Source: Oreohelix idahoensis (Eukaryota > Mollusca > Gastropoda > Stylommatophora > Oreohelicidae). Taken from it: a DNA stretch of 64,000 nucleotides. Below, in pieces: positions 11,895 to 24,610 of this stretch. The stretch spans positions 1-64,000 of the forward strand of contig JAMPIV010000299.1 of NCBI GenBank assembly GCA_024509875.1, read 5' to 3'. A program made the translations under genes and the position numbers. Each line of letters starts with the position of its first letter. Position 1 is the first letter of the stretch. The notes beneath the pieces are model-generated. The model made no database searches. It worked only from the letters and a program-made list of their open reading frames with translations, and was not told where the DNA came from.

Positions 11895-13035
11895 TGTTCC
11901 TTTCCCTGCACTGCTTCACTCACCATATGGCTAATAAGGCGCCACTGACAACGATAGCTGTCACTACTTTTTGATAGGGATCTAGAGGGGTACCGAAAGT
12001 GTATGTGAGATCCTGTCAGAATGCCAAAGAGTTCTCCTAAACAATACGACTGAACCACGCAACACTGGGAGAAATGCCTACTGGCGGAACGCCCTTTGAA
12101 CGTGAAGAGCCGGGACGACTATTAGGTTGGACATACCCCTCTGTAGGCACCAAGAAGAAATATTGGCAAACACTTAACCTTGGTCGATACTTGCTCTATG
12201 TGGGAAGAAGCATACAATGTCGATCGATAGATTCGAAACATGTGGCAGAGGCACTGTAAAACCAATATTCACAATCGAATCTTCGGTTCCCAACACATCA
12301 AATATAGACTGACAAATGTGTTTCTCAACGACTTAGGCGAAACTCTAACACAAGAAGAATTCAATATACTTTCAAGCTAAACATTAATCATTTGTAGACC
12401 CTACCAATGCCCAAGTGGAAATGGTCAGGAAGAGCATTTCTTCAATGGCAAGCTCATTTCAATCCTAGAAAGTTGGGCTGCTACTGAGAAACCTGAAACT
12501 CTGCGGACACATACTTACCCAATACAAGCACGTATTTAGCCTCTATAGGAAATCCCACATAACTCCACCGCGATTGGACTTTCCAGCCCACATTGTTGTT
12601 TGGAACAAACCAATCAAAAGGTCCACTGGAAGCATTGTTGCGGCTCACTCGAGTGACTGAGAAAAAGCAAAGACAACACCGTCACTTCTTATTCCTACCA
12701 AACGTCAACGAGTATGACAGCTATATTGAAAACAAGTCATGGAGTGCGAAATCTGCGCCAATGATAACTTTAACACAGGCCCAGGAGGCAAGCAGGCTGC
12801 GAGTACTACAAAAAACAACAAAAGCAAAAGATAGGGAAGAATTGAGGTGGGAGAAAACAGCTTTCTAGCTACATCGTAATGCACATACCGCAATAATAAA
12901 TTGCAACTATGGACTGCGGCAGGTCCCTACGTCAATATTTGCGCAAAAAATATTCTTTCAGACCACATTCATTAGATTAGACCAGAAAAGGAATGGAGAA
13001 AGAGGTGTTTCATGTCTCAACCTTCTTAAAAAGTC
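11895..13035 (+). pseudogene. Integrase of unit 2
   Basis: This is the second co-linear copy of the integrase: zinc-binding part (11910-12080), catalytic core (12080-12660), and GPY/F module (12840-13035) with KNNKLQ-like and HVNLLK-like remnants. It joins the F block at about 11750-11900 and is followed by reverse transcriptase from 13290. Extra bases relative to unit 3 are mostly single insertions, so the frame breaks are likely technical. Confidence 0.75.
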
Positions 13036-13289
13036 CATAAGACAGGGAAGGATCAGAAGTTTCACAGGCATCATGACACTGGCCTATGCAACAGAACAAT
13101 GCAGGTTTTTGAACCAACATACCACTACCCCCCATAGCATTCAACACTCTAACTACTACAGAAAGTTATGCTCAGGTTATATGTGACAGTCGCGACACAT
13201 TTAACTCTTGATAAGACAGGACAAAAGGTCAGAGGTGTTAAAGTCTCACTGATGATGTACTCACACAATAACCGGGGTGTACTAATCTG

Positions 13290-14130
13290 ATTGAGTATGA
13301 ACATGACGACACACATGATTACTACACCCAGTTTTGTGTATGCGGACATACCCCTATAACCTTATGCTAAAGGACGGCGAGGCACATCAAGGATGAGATT
13401 GACTATCTCTTAAAAGAAAAAATATTTCAAAAGTCTAATCTCACCCTACGCTCAAGTCATGGTGCTAATCAAGGAAGCCCTAGTGTGAACACAGGTTATG
13501 CATTGGATTATAGGAAACCCTAAATGCTATCACGATCTACAGGCTAGTACCAATTCACTAGACCCCCAACAGTTGTTTGCTACTGAGTAAGGGTTCGGTC
13601 TTTCAAAAGTAGATCTAAGCAAGCGGATACTACAAAATACAGTGAACACCAGAAAGCTCTTTAGGAAACTGTTAGCCTTAGTACACCGGATGGATATTAC
13701 GAGAGGTCATGAGTACTCCCATTTGGTTTAAAGAATGCTCCAAAGTATCCTTAGCTCCAGAATGATGCGACATTGTTTGGGCGCCCATTACAGCAATCCA
13801 CATATCACCAACTACATGGATAGATCATCTGTATTGCTACCACACATACATTCGTACGGAACACATAGTAGCACTCTCCATGTTGTTACGTAGAACAGAG
13901 AGAAACGGGAAATGACAGCATGTCCAATCAAAGTGTCATATTGATGCGCAACATTGGAATTTTAACGTCACACTATCTCACTGTGGCAAATAGTCCTCCT
14001 GACCCAAAGAATATAGAGAAGAATGAGAAAAGCACCAAGCGACACACAAACTAAGAAGATGCATAAAGATACCTTTGTGTCACACTCGTGCACGTTTTAT
14101 CAGAAACTACTATAACACCCCATTTTAAAT
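13290..14130 (+). pseudogene. Reverse transcriptase of unit 2
   Basis: It is co-linear with 4740-5560 and 21780-22520. Recognisable parts are DEIDYLLKEK near 13397, KGYYKI-like near 13620, LPFGLKNAP-like near 13715, and the catalytic YMD box at 13813-13821, where extra bases disrupt the second Asp. Insertion-type indels prevent a continuous frame. Confidence 0.75.
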
Positions 14131-14229
14131 CATTGTGCGCCCCATTAACCGAAACTTATACCAATAATCGCAGACTCAAGCGCCGCCAAGATAAATCATA
14201 CAACTGAGGACTGTGCCGTGAGTGCGCAA

Positions 14230-14640
14230 CCGGCTTATACAGAGTTGAAAATTAAGCTGAACACATAAACCTCATCTTGCCGCTTTACTCCCACATACTC
14301 ACACAAGATTCGGACTAAGCAACGGGCTAGCTAGCAACAGGCATCCATGAGCAACTACCGCGCGGCAGACCACAACGCCACATATCTTATTAACCAGTAC
14401 CTTTTGCCACAGTAGAAACGTTAGAAACTCAGCCTGAACAGCACTAGAATCCGTCTAACAACGTGAATGCATCGACTTTGTCCTGGTCGATCAAACTAGG
14501 CAAGCGAATTTCTGCCTCTTTCGTCGTTAGCAGGAAACACTCTCATCTCTTGTGGAAAGTTAGATACACCAAGCCTTTTGATGTTATTTAGCAGTTGTCT
14601 AAAAATTAATTCACCACTTTTAAGTGAGAAGTTGATTCTG
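14230..14640 (+). pseudogene. RNase H of unit 2
   Basis: It is co-linear with the RNase H of units 1 and 3, with CATCGACTTTGTCCTGGTCGA and the following GGAAACACTC segment as landmarks. It is followed by a purine-rich stretch and the LTR at 14842. It is too noisy to translate in one frame. Confidence 0.65.
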
Positions 14641-14841
14641 TTATCTCCATATTCTTCAATGTGAGATACCATTCCAGGTACGGGACAATATCGCGACTCG
14701 ATTTATGATTAAGGAGCCGTCAACATCCTATTCTCAAGCCGATCAGACAAAGAGACAGAAAAGTAAGCGAGGCAACTTGCAGCATGTGTTACCTAACCCT
14801 TTAACTCGTGCATGCACCTGTTTTTTAAAGCAGAGGGGCTC

Positions 14842-17094
14842 TGTAGCGAGGATCTTGGTACCCTCTTGCTTGCGCTTGTGGAAAAAATGTGTAGACGCGA
14901 AACACACACCCACAACAACGCACAGCGCAAAGATAACCCGCCAACGGAGCTTGCATCGAAGTTTGAAGCAGGGCGGAAAAAAGATGCTGCACTATACGTC
15001 ATCAGCGCAGTATATCCAGCCGGACGGGGCATTATTGTGAAAAAGGTAGTGGAATACGCGATATAGCGGGACAAGAATTGGCCACTTAAAAGCGTTTGCA
15101 TTTACAGGAAATTAAATTAAAGCTACAAAAAACCCTGTTGGACTACAATTAAATAAAAATAATTCACCACAAGGAGATAGACTATAAATGAACGATCCAA
15201 AAAGAGATCTTATCAAATATAATGGTTTTAAATACTCCAATAAGCATTTTATCATCGGTTAGCGCACAGAGCTGCGTAAAAGTTCTACTACATTAATCTT
15301 AACAATTTATTATAACTCAATGCCTAGAACGGATAGACAAATACTAAAATCTTGCAAAATCAACCGGCCCCCATTCTCATCGGGAACTGAAAGGATCATA
15401 GATAACGAATGAAGGATCTACACGCGTGACAAGCGCACACGTCTTTACCAAAAGAGACACAAACAAGTACAGGCAAAAGCACCAGCTCCTTCAGCCTCAA
15501 AAATCGCCATCAACAACAACCGAGAGAGATAAACGAATATCTTTTGGGACTTTAGGAGGTGCGTTTTCTCGGTAACGCCGCGCGAGAGAACTGAAATATA
15601 TAAGGACAGAGCGGGGCGTTGAAACAATCTTCACAACACACCAAATTCCAGAAACCTACATTGAAAAACTGCAAGGAAGCTCTTCTGCCAAAAACGTTCC
15701 TTCTTCTTCACGCTGCAGCAGGCCAATTCAAATTTCAGGCCAATACCTATCTCACCCGTGGAAGCTTTTTAATCCTAAGCAATACTCTGTAAGTTTACTT
15801 ACAAAGAGATAGAGTATGACCAATCATCCATTTTATTCAGAGAATTCTAAACCGCTGACTCAGCTATCAGATATAATAGACAAAGCGAAGAAGCTAACAA
15901 CACCAGAGCTACCCTATAACTCACGGTATCTTTTCAGGAAGCAGGCAACACTAGCGAATTGGTTCGGCCAATTATAATCTGCATGGCTACTCCTTGCTTG
16001 CCCTGCGAACGCTTACGACATACCAGTCAAGATACACCTAAGTCGTCTCACTCGCATCCATAAGGGGACAGGCAAACGATTCTATCTCGTACCCATAGGT
16101 ACTTCATAACAGTGTTATATTTATTCATGATTTGTTTCAATTCTGCACAGTATACACTTATCTTATCATGCTATCTCTGTAACATATACTACCATGGATT
16201 CATTCTTCTATATGCAAACACTGTAACACATGGTCGCATCATGAACATTACAGTGAGTGTATGAGTCTTTGCTTTCTGAGACACGCATAGCTCACCTTAT
16301 TCCCGTTTTGTTTTCACTTGTCATGACAATTTTTTGACATTCTGACCGAGAAACAAACTTGAGGACAGTTGATACTACTAACTGAAGCCTAGAGGTACAA
16401 CCAATCTCAACCAACCTATCCCCGTAGTTATCAGCGGCTGACGACCTGTCTGTGATTCAGTGTGCTCTCAGGAACCTCAGCCAGACGTGTGCTAATATCA
16501 TATGAGTTTAGGTTATCCAATCCAGACTCTATATCCCTGTAGCAGAGCCGTTTTCTAAAGACAGATGGTCAATGATGAAATCATTTAGAAACTAGAATTA
16601 GCGAATTATATAAACAGTATACTGTTCTAACATTGCCATTGAACGCGAGTCAACTCATTCCAAGATTTCTTTCTCTATTAGATTACGATTTTGCATAGAG
16701 TGTACACTAGCGAGATCATAAGAGCATCGACATTCTTTACCATCTTCCCAACACCCATTTCTCATTACAAAATAATAGATGTCAAATATCAACAATTATA
16801 AATTGTACTCCATCTTGATTGGTTAAATTTTTAAATGTTAAATTTTGAGTTTACTTTTTGCGTAATTTTACATTATCTTCATCACATAGGGCTTATTATA
16901 GCTAGAATAGTGCAACGTCACCTTCTTGAAGTCTAACGTCTTTGTCAGCCCTCAAGATATTCACACCTTTTTCTGTAACTCAATTGCGTGATACCAGTGT
17001 ACCTCGGGCACTGGACACTTTCTCCTACTTCTAAGAGAGAATTCTACTTTCTTCTCTTCCACTATCATCCCTCTAAAGAAATACCTTCGCTACA
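14842..17094 (+). mobile_element. LTR of unit 2 (noisy copy), with polypurine tract just upstream
   Basis: It starts TGTAGCGAGG after AAAGCAGAGGGGCTC (14827-14841, the polypurine tract) and ends TTCGCTACA. It is co-linear with the other LTRs but inflated by about 10 percent. The open stretches at 14705-15101 on both strands are shadows, absent from the clean copies. Confidence 0.8.
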
Positions 17095-20000
17095 TGCCTC
17101 TCGCCCTTGCACTAACTTGCTCTAATCGTCATGTAATAGATAGCGCATCATCTTTTTTTCCTACAATAATTTACTAATACATCTTAAATTACATAAAATA
17201 CGAAAACACATAGTTAAGATCGTCAACAAATCTACAACTTCATATTGATTTATTGATCTAATTAAATTTTTTGTTAGGAAGCTGTTTGACACAATGTGTT
17301 TTCCTTTGAATTAGGCGAGTTGGTACTAAATTTATGTCCCTTGAAATAGAAAATAATACATAGTAGTAAATCATTATTTCCTTACTAAAGTATAAGTCCA
17401 GGAACTTTTAATGACCATGGATGTGCTCTCTTCTGGACATATGCACTACACAACTGCACGGCATCACGGGACCGCCTAAAAAAATGCGCTGATCATTTTA
17501 TTGCAGCTAAAGGTTCAGTTATAATTATTAAATAAGGTAAATCAAGAACACCTAGTCAAAGTGTCAGATAACAAAAACCTATAAGTTTTTATTGTTATGT
17601 ATTTTCTTATATTGACGTTTCAATTTCTCCCATTGAACGAGAGAAGAGTAGATAAAGTACAATCCATTGAAAACGAGCAAGCATACTACCTGTTTTCATC
17701 TTCAAAACTTGTCACAAATCTAGCAGCAAACGATAACTTCTCATTTAGAATCACGCAATCCAAGCTTGAGACCCCCAACCCCACAAGTCTTCTAAATGTG
17801 GCTGCAAAATAGCTGAAAGGTTACAACAACACGTCCACCCGTTCTAAGTTCTTTCCCATGTGCATTATTTGTGACGGATATAGTTACATTATGGTACATG
17901 AAGAACGATTCTTTATGGCAAGCCTTACAAACACCACAAGCTAAAACTAAATAGATTAAAATTGGACATGTCAGCATCACAGCGAGCACAGTGGGAAATC
18001 ACGCTTAATGCCAGGCCGTGTTGGCAGCTGCAGAAGAAAGCAGACTTGGCCCTAAATCGAAGTGGGCCACTGAAAGACGAAAAGCTGCATTACGCGTCGA
18101 ACTGTAGTCAGCAGAAAACACAAGACTGCGCGTCACTGAAGAGAACCGTAAACACCCAGATGCGGCAATTAGCGTCGAAACTGCACTAGCGGATCGCATA
18201 AAAACAAGACTGGCGTCACTCGAAGAGAACCTACGAAACACCCGAAGATGCTGCATTACGTCGACACTGCCAGATGCAAAAAAAGCCAAAATCATAGACG
18301 GGCTCACTCGAAGAGAACAGTCGAAACCCCGAAGATGCCTCGCACTTACGTCGTACTGTAGATGCATAAAGAAACAACAACAAGCCTGGCGTCACTCGAA
18401 GAAAACCTAGACAAACACCTGAAGCGATGCTCCCTGCCCCAGCTGTAGAATTTCCATAAATAGACAGATATGCCATGCATCACCAGCACCCGACAGCACC
18501 TGATGATTGGAGGTCAATAAACTTCAAAAGATTGAACGACACCACGGAGTAATCTGGCCATCTTATTGCAGAAAGGGTACTATCCCATCAAATCCCTATA
18601 ATGGCGAACGATAAACTTGAATAATCAACAGACTGAAATGAGAATGAAGCCAACGACATACTATAAAATCACCAAGGACAACTGACTAGATCGAGTCCAC
18701 TAAATCCGAAAGATTTGACCGCGTCTTGGTCTAGTCTATATTTTCCTCGCATCTAATTTATTCATTGTTCCCTGCCCAGAGGATCTCGCCGATTTTCGTC
18801 TCCTGATACTTCCCGTGGGCGGCATCACTGCCGTGTAATTTCTCTGCGAACAAATTTAACTGCATTAGTTAGTTTTCACTTTTCTACTTCCTTCTCTGTG
18901 CAATATATTTCAATCGGCCACTACGTTTTTTCTTTTCTCGATAATCTTTCTTTCCTTTCCCTTGCCTTTGATCTGACCGTCAATTCTTTTTTAACTTTCT
19001 TTTCACTTCACTTTTTGTCGATTTTCATTCATCAAATACCCAGAGACTGATCGTGCATTGTTGACTTAATCAAGTTATATTGTTGCCATGTTTTGTTGTT
19101 ATTATCGCGTTCTTGCAGCGAGACATATAAGCTTGTCACGTCTTCAGTAAACCAAATTTTATGTCATTGTTCGTTAGGCATTAACTACGTGTAGAGCACA
19201 AAGGTTTTTATGTGAGCGTTTTGCTGCCTCAAGGACCTGCAACTTATTGAGATTGGAATCATAATATTAGTTTCTTTCCCGTTCATATCATTCTCCGGCT
19301 TCTGGACTTGGCTATTTAAAGAATTCTCACATGTAAAGCAAGGGGTAACATACTGTTTTTCCCTATCATATCAGTGGGTGAAAGTGAAACCTCCCAAATA
19401 TCTAGGCTAAAATATACTGTGCTTATGCCTTTTGCGCGAGCTCTTCCAATTACTCGACTTGCTCAAAACACTTCCAAGCTGTCCCGCACCTAACATCTAT
19501 GCACTTGTAGGATGTCTATCCAGTGAGTGTAGTCAGCCAGTTAAATAGCAATAGTTAAGGTCGAGATGCTTGAGGTCTTTCTCCCCAAGCTAAGTGGTGC
19601 GATGCTTAGAGTACTCAACATGCCGCACCACACTGTGGTTCATTTGAGCAGTTGTTGGGCCGCTATGTGTCGCTTTAACCACCTCACATAGCCAATACGA
19701 CAAACTGCCTTAATAATCGCAACCATTACAGCAACCCCTCTATAAACGTCTTCACACGGCTATATTAGTCCTAATGGAAGACATACAATAAGACGCGAGG
19801 TCAATAAAGTCTATACGAATTACATGCGTTGTGCAGAAACCCTAATACGTAAACCATCTATAAGTTAAAATCACTAGTTAAAGATATAACAGATTCCTAT
19901 ACACTGCAAAAATATAATTATATTGCAGACAAGATAGACCAAAGTAGGATGAACACAAAATTAAACCGAAGAACACATGGCAACGTGACTACAGATGCCT

Positions 20001-20321
20001 AAATAATATATGTGTCATGCGTCTCTAGTTAACAAGTTGGCTGCTGCACCCAGCCTTTGCTTACCCCAGGCCAGACTTTGAGCCCTCAAGAAGGTACGAT
20101 CAACGTTCTGATTAATGGAATGTTACAACAAACACAGCGAGCGACGACATAACGCTAACCCGCAAATCTTCTATACAATTTCGTGAACGACACCAGTCCC
20201 AACTGGAATACTATTTTAATATTTACAATGTGGAACTACTCTGCGTGTTAACGCGCGACCTCCAACAATCTTGGTCCGTCACAACTTCCTCTTTAACACT
20301 CGCATCACCATTGGGAATTAT
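17095..20321 (+). repeat. F block of unit 2
   Basis: This is the second copy of the F spacer, co-linear with 8628-11747. It contains the 80-bp minisatellite at about 18050-18440 (about five noisy copies). No conserved coding frame is present; the open stretches at 17962-18476 are produced by the minisatellite. It passes into the third unit at TTCATTATTGTAATG. Confidence 0.7.
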
Positions 20322-20479
20322 ATTCATTATTGTAATGTCACTTTATCTACTATTGTTCAGATGTTACTAGTATCTACATCCGTTTTCCTCCGTCTAAGCA
20401 AATCCTTGTCTATTGATACTATCGATTTAGGTTCAGGTTAATTGAATATAATACCGCACTCACTCCGGTTGTTGTGCCT

Positions 20480-21575
20480 TTCCTCCCTGCACTGCTTCAC
20501 TTCACGCATTATGGCTATAGGGCCACATGGACAACGGATAGCCTGTCACTTACGATTTTTGTTAGGGATCATAGAGGCAATAAAGTGGTATGTGATAACC
20601 TGTCCAGAATGCCAAAGAGTAGCTACCCTAAACATACGACTGAACCCAGCACCACTGGGAGTAAATGCCCAATATGGAACGCACTTCTGAACGTGAGATG
20701 CCGTGGATATTGTTGGATCCCCTTCAGAAGGAGACCAAGAAGAGAAATGCAATATACTCTTACCCTTGGTCGATACTTGCTATAAGTGGGAAGAAGCAGA
20801 AAGCCAATGTCATCCGATAGGATACGAAACATGTGGCAGAAAGGCAACTGTTAACAATATACACATCGATATCTGGTTTCCCACATCAAATATTGAACTG
20901 ACAATTTGTTCTCAGATTAGGCGAAATCTAACACAAGAAGGAATTCACGATTATTCAACTACGACATTATCATTGTAGCCCTTACCCATGCCCAAGGAAT
21001 GGTCAGGAATGATGCCATTTCAATGGCACGCTATCATTTCCATCTTCTCATAAGTTGGCTACTGAGAAACCTGAAACTTGGACACATACTTACTCCTCAG
21101 CACTATTTGCCTATAGGGAAAGTCCCACATAACTCGCCAGGATTGGCGTCCAGACTACATTATGTTTGGACAACCAATCAAAGGTCCACTGGAAAGCATT
21201 AGTTTGCGGACATGGACTGATGAAAAAAAACAGAAGAAACCGGACTTCTTCCCTACCAATTTAACGTCAACGAGTGACAGTGCTTGATTGAAAACAAGTC
21301 TGGAACACTGCCAATGATAACTTGAAGACAGGGCCAGGAGAAAGCAGGAGCTGCTTACTACTCAACTATAAAAGCAAAAGATAGGGACATCCTGAAGCTG
21401 GGAGAAAAATTTCTCTGTCACTGTTTGCACAACAGCAATAATAAAATGCAAATTGGATTCAGGGGTCCCTCATACGTCCATTATATTGGAAAAATTTTTT
21501 CCAGGACCCAATTATTCGATAGACAAGAAAAGGAATGGAAGCAGGTGTTTTCATTCACCTTCTTAAAATAGTACT
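20480..21575 (+). pseudogene. Integrase of unit 3
   Basis: This is a less damaged integrase copy. The finger region reads VITCPECQRVA from the stretch at 20442-20690. The core follows with a VDIVG-like segment near 20700, an ETCGR-like segment near 20828, and YLPIGKVPHNSPG near 21105. The GPY/F module is at about 21400-21570. It continues into reverse transcriptase at 21780. The frame still shifts several times. Confidence 0.8.
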
Positions 21576-21779
21576 AAGTCAGGGAAGCATCAGAAATTGC
21601 ACATATCATGACTCTGGCCGTTGCAACAGTAAATGCAGGTTGAACCAATTTCCACCATGGAATATAACCTCTACAACACAGAAAGTTATGCTCAGTTAGA
21701 TAGTAGTGAACATTTAACTCTTAACTCTTTGAGAAGAGGAACAAGGTTCAGAGGTTTAGAAGTCCATGATGATGAGTAC

Positions 21780-22520
21780 TCACAATCACCGGGTGTACTA
21801 ATCTGTTGGAGTATGACAAGACGATTACCTGATACACAACCATTTGTAATGCGGACATACCCTAACCTATGCAAAAGGACAGGCACTGAAGCGGATGAAG
21901 ATGACTAATCTCTTAAAGAGAGAAAAATTATTTTAAAGTCTGAATCTCCCTATCGCTCAAGTATTGTGCGCTATCAAGAAGCCAAGTGGTAGAACACAGG
22001 TTTGCATTGATTAATAGAAACTAATAATGCTATCACCGAATCTCAGGTAGAACCAATTTACCTGACAACCAATTCAGTTGTTTCTAAATTGAGTAAGGCT
22101 CGGTATTTTTCAAAAGAAGATCTCTAAGCAAGGGATACTACAAAATACCGAGTGAAACCAAAGTTAGGAAACTGTTCACAGCCTTAGGTCACATCCGGAA
22201 GGAAATTATCGAGTTCAATGCTCTCCTTTGATTAAAGAATGCCCAAGTAACATCTCCAAATGATGAGGACATTGTTGGAACCATTACAAAATCCACATAT
22301 CACCAAACTTCATGGATGATATTGCGATTGCTCACCACAACATTCGACGGAACACATAGTAGCACTCACCAATGTTGTTAAGTAGACTGAGAGAAACGGG
22401 AATGACAGCACGTCCACCACATCTTGTCATATTGGATGTGAACATTGAATTTTTAGGTCACACTATGCTCTACAGGGGCAAAACTGTCTCCTGACCCTTC
22501 AAAGAATGTAGGGAGAAAAA
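21780..22520 (+). pseudogene. Reverse transcriptase of unit 3
   Basis: This shares the landmarks of the other two copies: an entry segment around 21775-21900 (CTNLLEYD-like and RTYP-like), KARYFSK near 22100, KGYYKIP near 22130, and the catalytic box FMDD at 22309-22320 followed by IAIA. The connection region with SMLLSRLRETGMTARP lies near 22365-22415. It is shorter than the same span in units 1 and 2 because fewer bases are inserted. Confidence 0.85.
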
Positions 22521-22639
22521 AAATGAGAAAAGCAACCAAGACCCACAAAACTAATATAGGATCGAGTGTAAGATCCTATTGTGGTCACTTTGAGCAGGAT
22601 TTATCAGAAATATATATACCCCAATTTAAAAACACTCAT

Positions 22640-23115
22640 TGTGGCGCGCCATTAACACGACTTAACCAAAAAAAAGGTCACCGGAATAACCCTCAAGAGT
22701 ACGTAATGGACCCTGTGGAGTTCAAAAACGTGTCGAGATATCAGGCTACCAATTCATTTTGAGTTGAAAAGCCAATAAGCTGGATGTCACCATAAACCTG
22801 ATGGGTCCTTGCCCTTCCCGATCTCACACAAGAATTCCGTAACTAAGACAACGGATGCTAGCAATGTAGATCGGAGCAAACATTACTACAGCGGCAGACT
22901 CACAACGCCACATATGCTTTACCAGTAGCTTTTGCCAGTAGAAAGTTAAATGCTAGCTGAAAGAAATTAATCTAACCGTTTAAACGTGAATGCCATCGCT
23001 TGAGTCCTGGTCGATCAATAAATTCGCCTCTTTTCTTATATCGGAAACACTCATTGTGGAAAGTGATCACCAGCCTTTGATGTTTTAGCTGTGTCTAAAA
23101 CAAATTTAATTCACC
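22640..23115 (+). pseudogene. RNase H of unit 3
   Basis: Near 22850 the sequence encodes TTDASN, the first catalytic-Asp block of Ty3/gypsy RNase H. It is followed near 22980 by a segment leading to an INKFA-like block and then a WKVI-like segment from GTGGAAAGTG. A polypurine tract (AAAGAAGAGGG, 23312-23322) and the LTR follow. There is no integrase after it, which confirms the order integrase - reverse transcriptase - RNase H - LTR. Confidence 0.8.
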
Positions 23116-23311
23116 ACTTTTTAAGTGGAAGTTTCTGTTATCTCCATATTCTCGTTCAATGTGAGATACATTGCCCAGTACGGGACAATATTTGGACCCG
23201 ATTTTTTAAGTCCGTCATCCTATCTAGAAGCAATACTAAAGAGACAGAAAAGTAAAGGAGGAACTGCAAGCCATTGTGTTACCAACACGTTACACCGTGC
23301 ATGCACTGTTT

Positions 23312-23325
23312 AAAGAAGAGGGCTC
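23312..23325 (+). promoter_or_regulatory. Polypurine tract of unit 3 (clean copy)
   Basis: AAAGAAGAGGG followed by CTC abuts the LTR start TGTAGC. It serves as the plus-strand primer for reverse transcription. This is the cleanest of three copies in the array. Confidence 0.75.
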
Positions 23326-23964
23326 TGTAGCGAAGACTTTGGGACCTCTTGCTTTGCTTGTGGAAAAAATGTGTAGCGCGACACACACACACACACGCAC
23401 AGCGCAAAGATAACACGAAACGGAGCTTGCTTTGAAGTTTGAAGTAGGCGGAAAAAAATGTGACTTACGTTTAGCCGGACGGTATTGAAAAAGGTAGGAT
23501 AGCGAATAAAGGAATGAATTGCCAACTTTAAAAGTTTGCATTTACAGGAAATTAAATTAAAACTACAAGAAAACGCCTGGTTGGAATACAATTAAATAAA
23601 AATAATTCACCAAAGGAGATAGACTATAAATGACATCCAAAAGGATATTATTCAAATATAAGTGGTTTTAAAAATAATAACATTTTTCATCGTTATCACA
23701 TCTGCTAAAAGTTAGCTAATAATCTTTAAAAATTTATTATAACTACATGCCTAAACGGATTTAAATATAAATTGGATAAAATGAAAGCCTCATATGGGGA
23801 AAATGAAAGGATACATAGGAAGGAATGAAGGATATAAGTGTGAAGTGAAAAAAAAGAGAAAACAAGTACAGAAAAAGCACAGATCGCCTCAAATCGCCTC
23901 AAACCGAGAGATTAAACGAAAATCTTTTGGGACTTTAGGAGGTGCGTTCTCTTACGGGCGAGAG

Positions 23965-23985
23965 ACTGAAATATAAGGACAGAGC
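23965..23985 (+). promoter_or_regulatory. Candidate LTR promoter TATA element
   Basis: CTGAAATATAAGGACAG is kept in all LTR copies, including the diverged solo LTR (AAATATAAGGACAG at 34563). Conservation in a decaying LTR and the TATA-like core make it the best candidate for the core promoter. The start site is not determined. Confidence 0.35.
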
Positions 23986-24610
23986 GGGGCGTTGAAAATC
24001 ACACACACCAAATCCAGAAGCCAAATTGAAAAACTGGAAGACAGCATCTGCAAGAAAAGTTCTTTTTTTCACGCTGCATGCAGGGCAGATTAAATTCAGC
24101 CAATACAGTCTCACCGTGAGCTTTTTAATCCTAAGAGGGTATGTAAGTTTATTAAAGAGATAGGTATGACTAATATCATTTTATTTCAGAATTTATTTCC
24201 GATTGATTGTATCAGATATAATAAAAAAGGGAATGACGCTAACCAGAGATAACCTATACCGGTATTTTCAGGAAGCATTACCATTAATTGGTTAGCCAAA
24301 TATAGCATGGCTAGTTCTTGCCTGGTTTTTATGATCAATTTTTATGATCATTCCTGATCGAGAAACTAAAGACTTGAGGACCGTTGATCCTACTAACTGA
24401 AGCCTAGAGGTCAACCAATCTTCAACACCTTAGTCCCCCGTAGTTATAGGGCGGGCTGAAGGACTGTCTGTTTATTCAAGTGTGTCTCAGGAACCTCAAG
24501 CAGACGTGGCTAATATCAGATGAGTTTTATGTGTATCCATCCAACAAATCCTGTGAGCTGTTTCTAAAGCGATGGTCAATGATGATATCATCTAGAAACT
24601 AGATAGCAAT

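Noticed and set aside
14705..15101. Overlapping open stretches of 84-111 codons on both strands
   Set aside because: They lie across the RNase H end and LTR start in a noisy copy; the clean unit 3 has different, shorter frames.
17962..18476. Open stretches on both strands in F block 2
   Set aside because: They are made by the 80-bp minisatellite, whose period is not a multiple of three.
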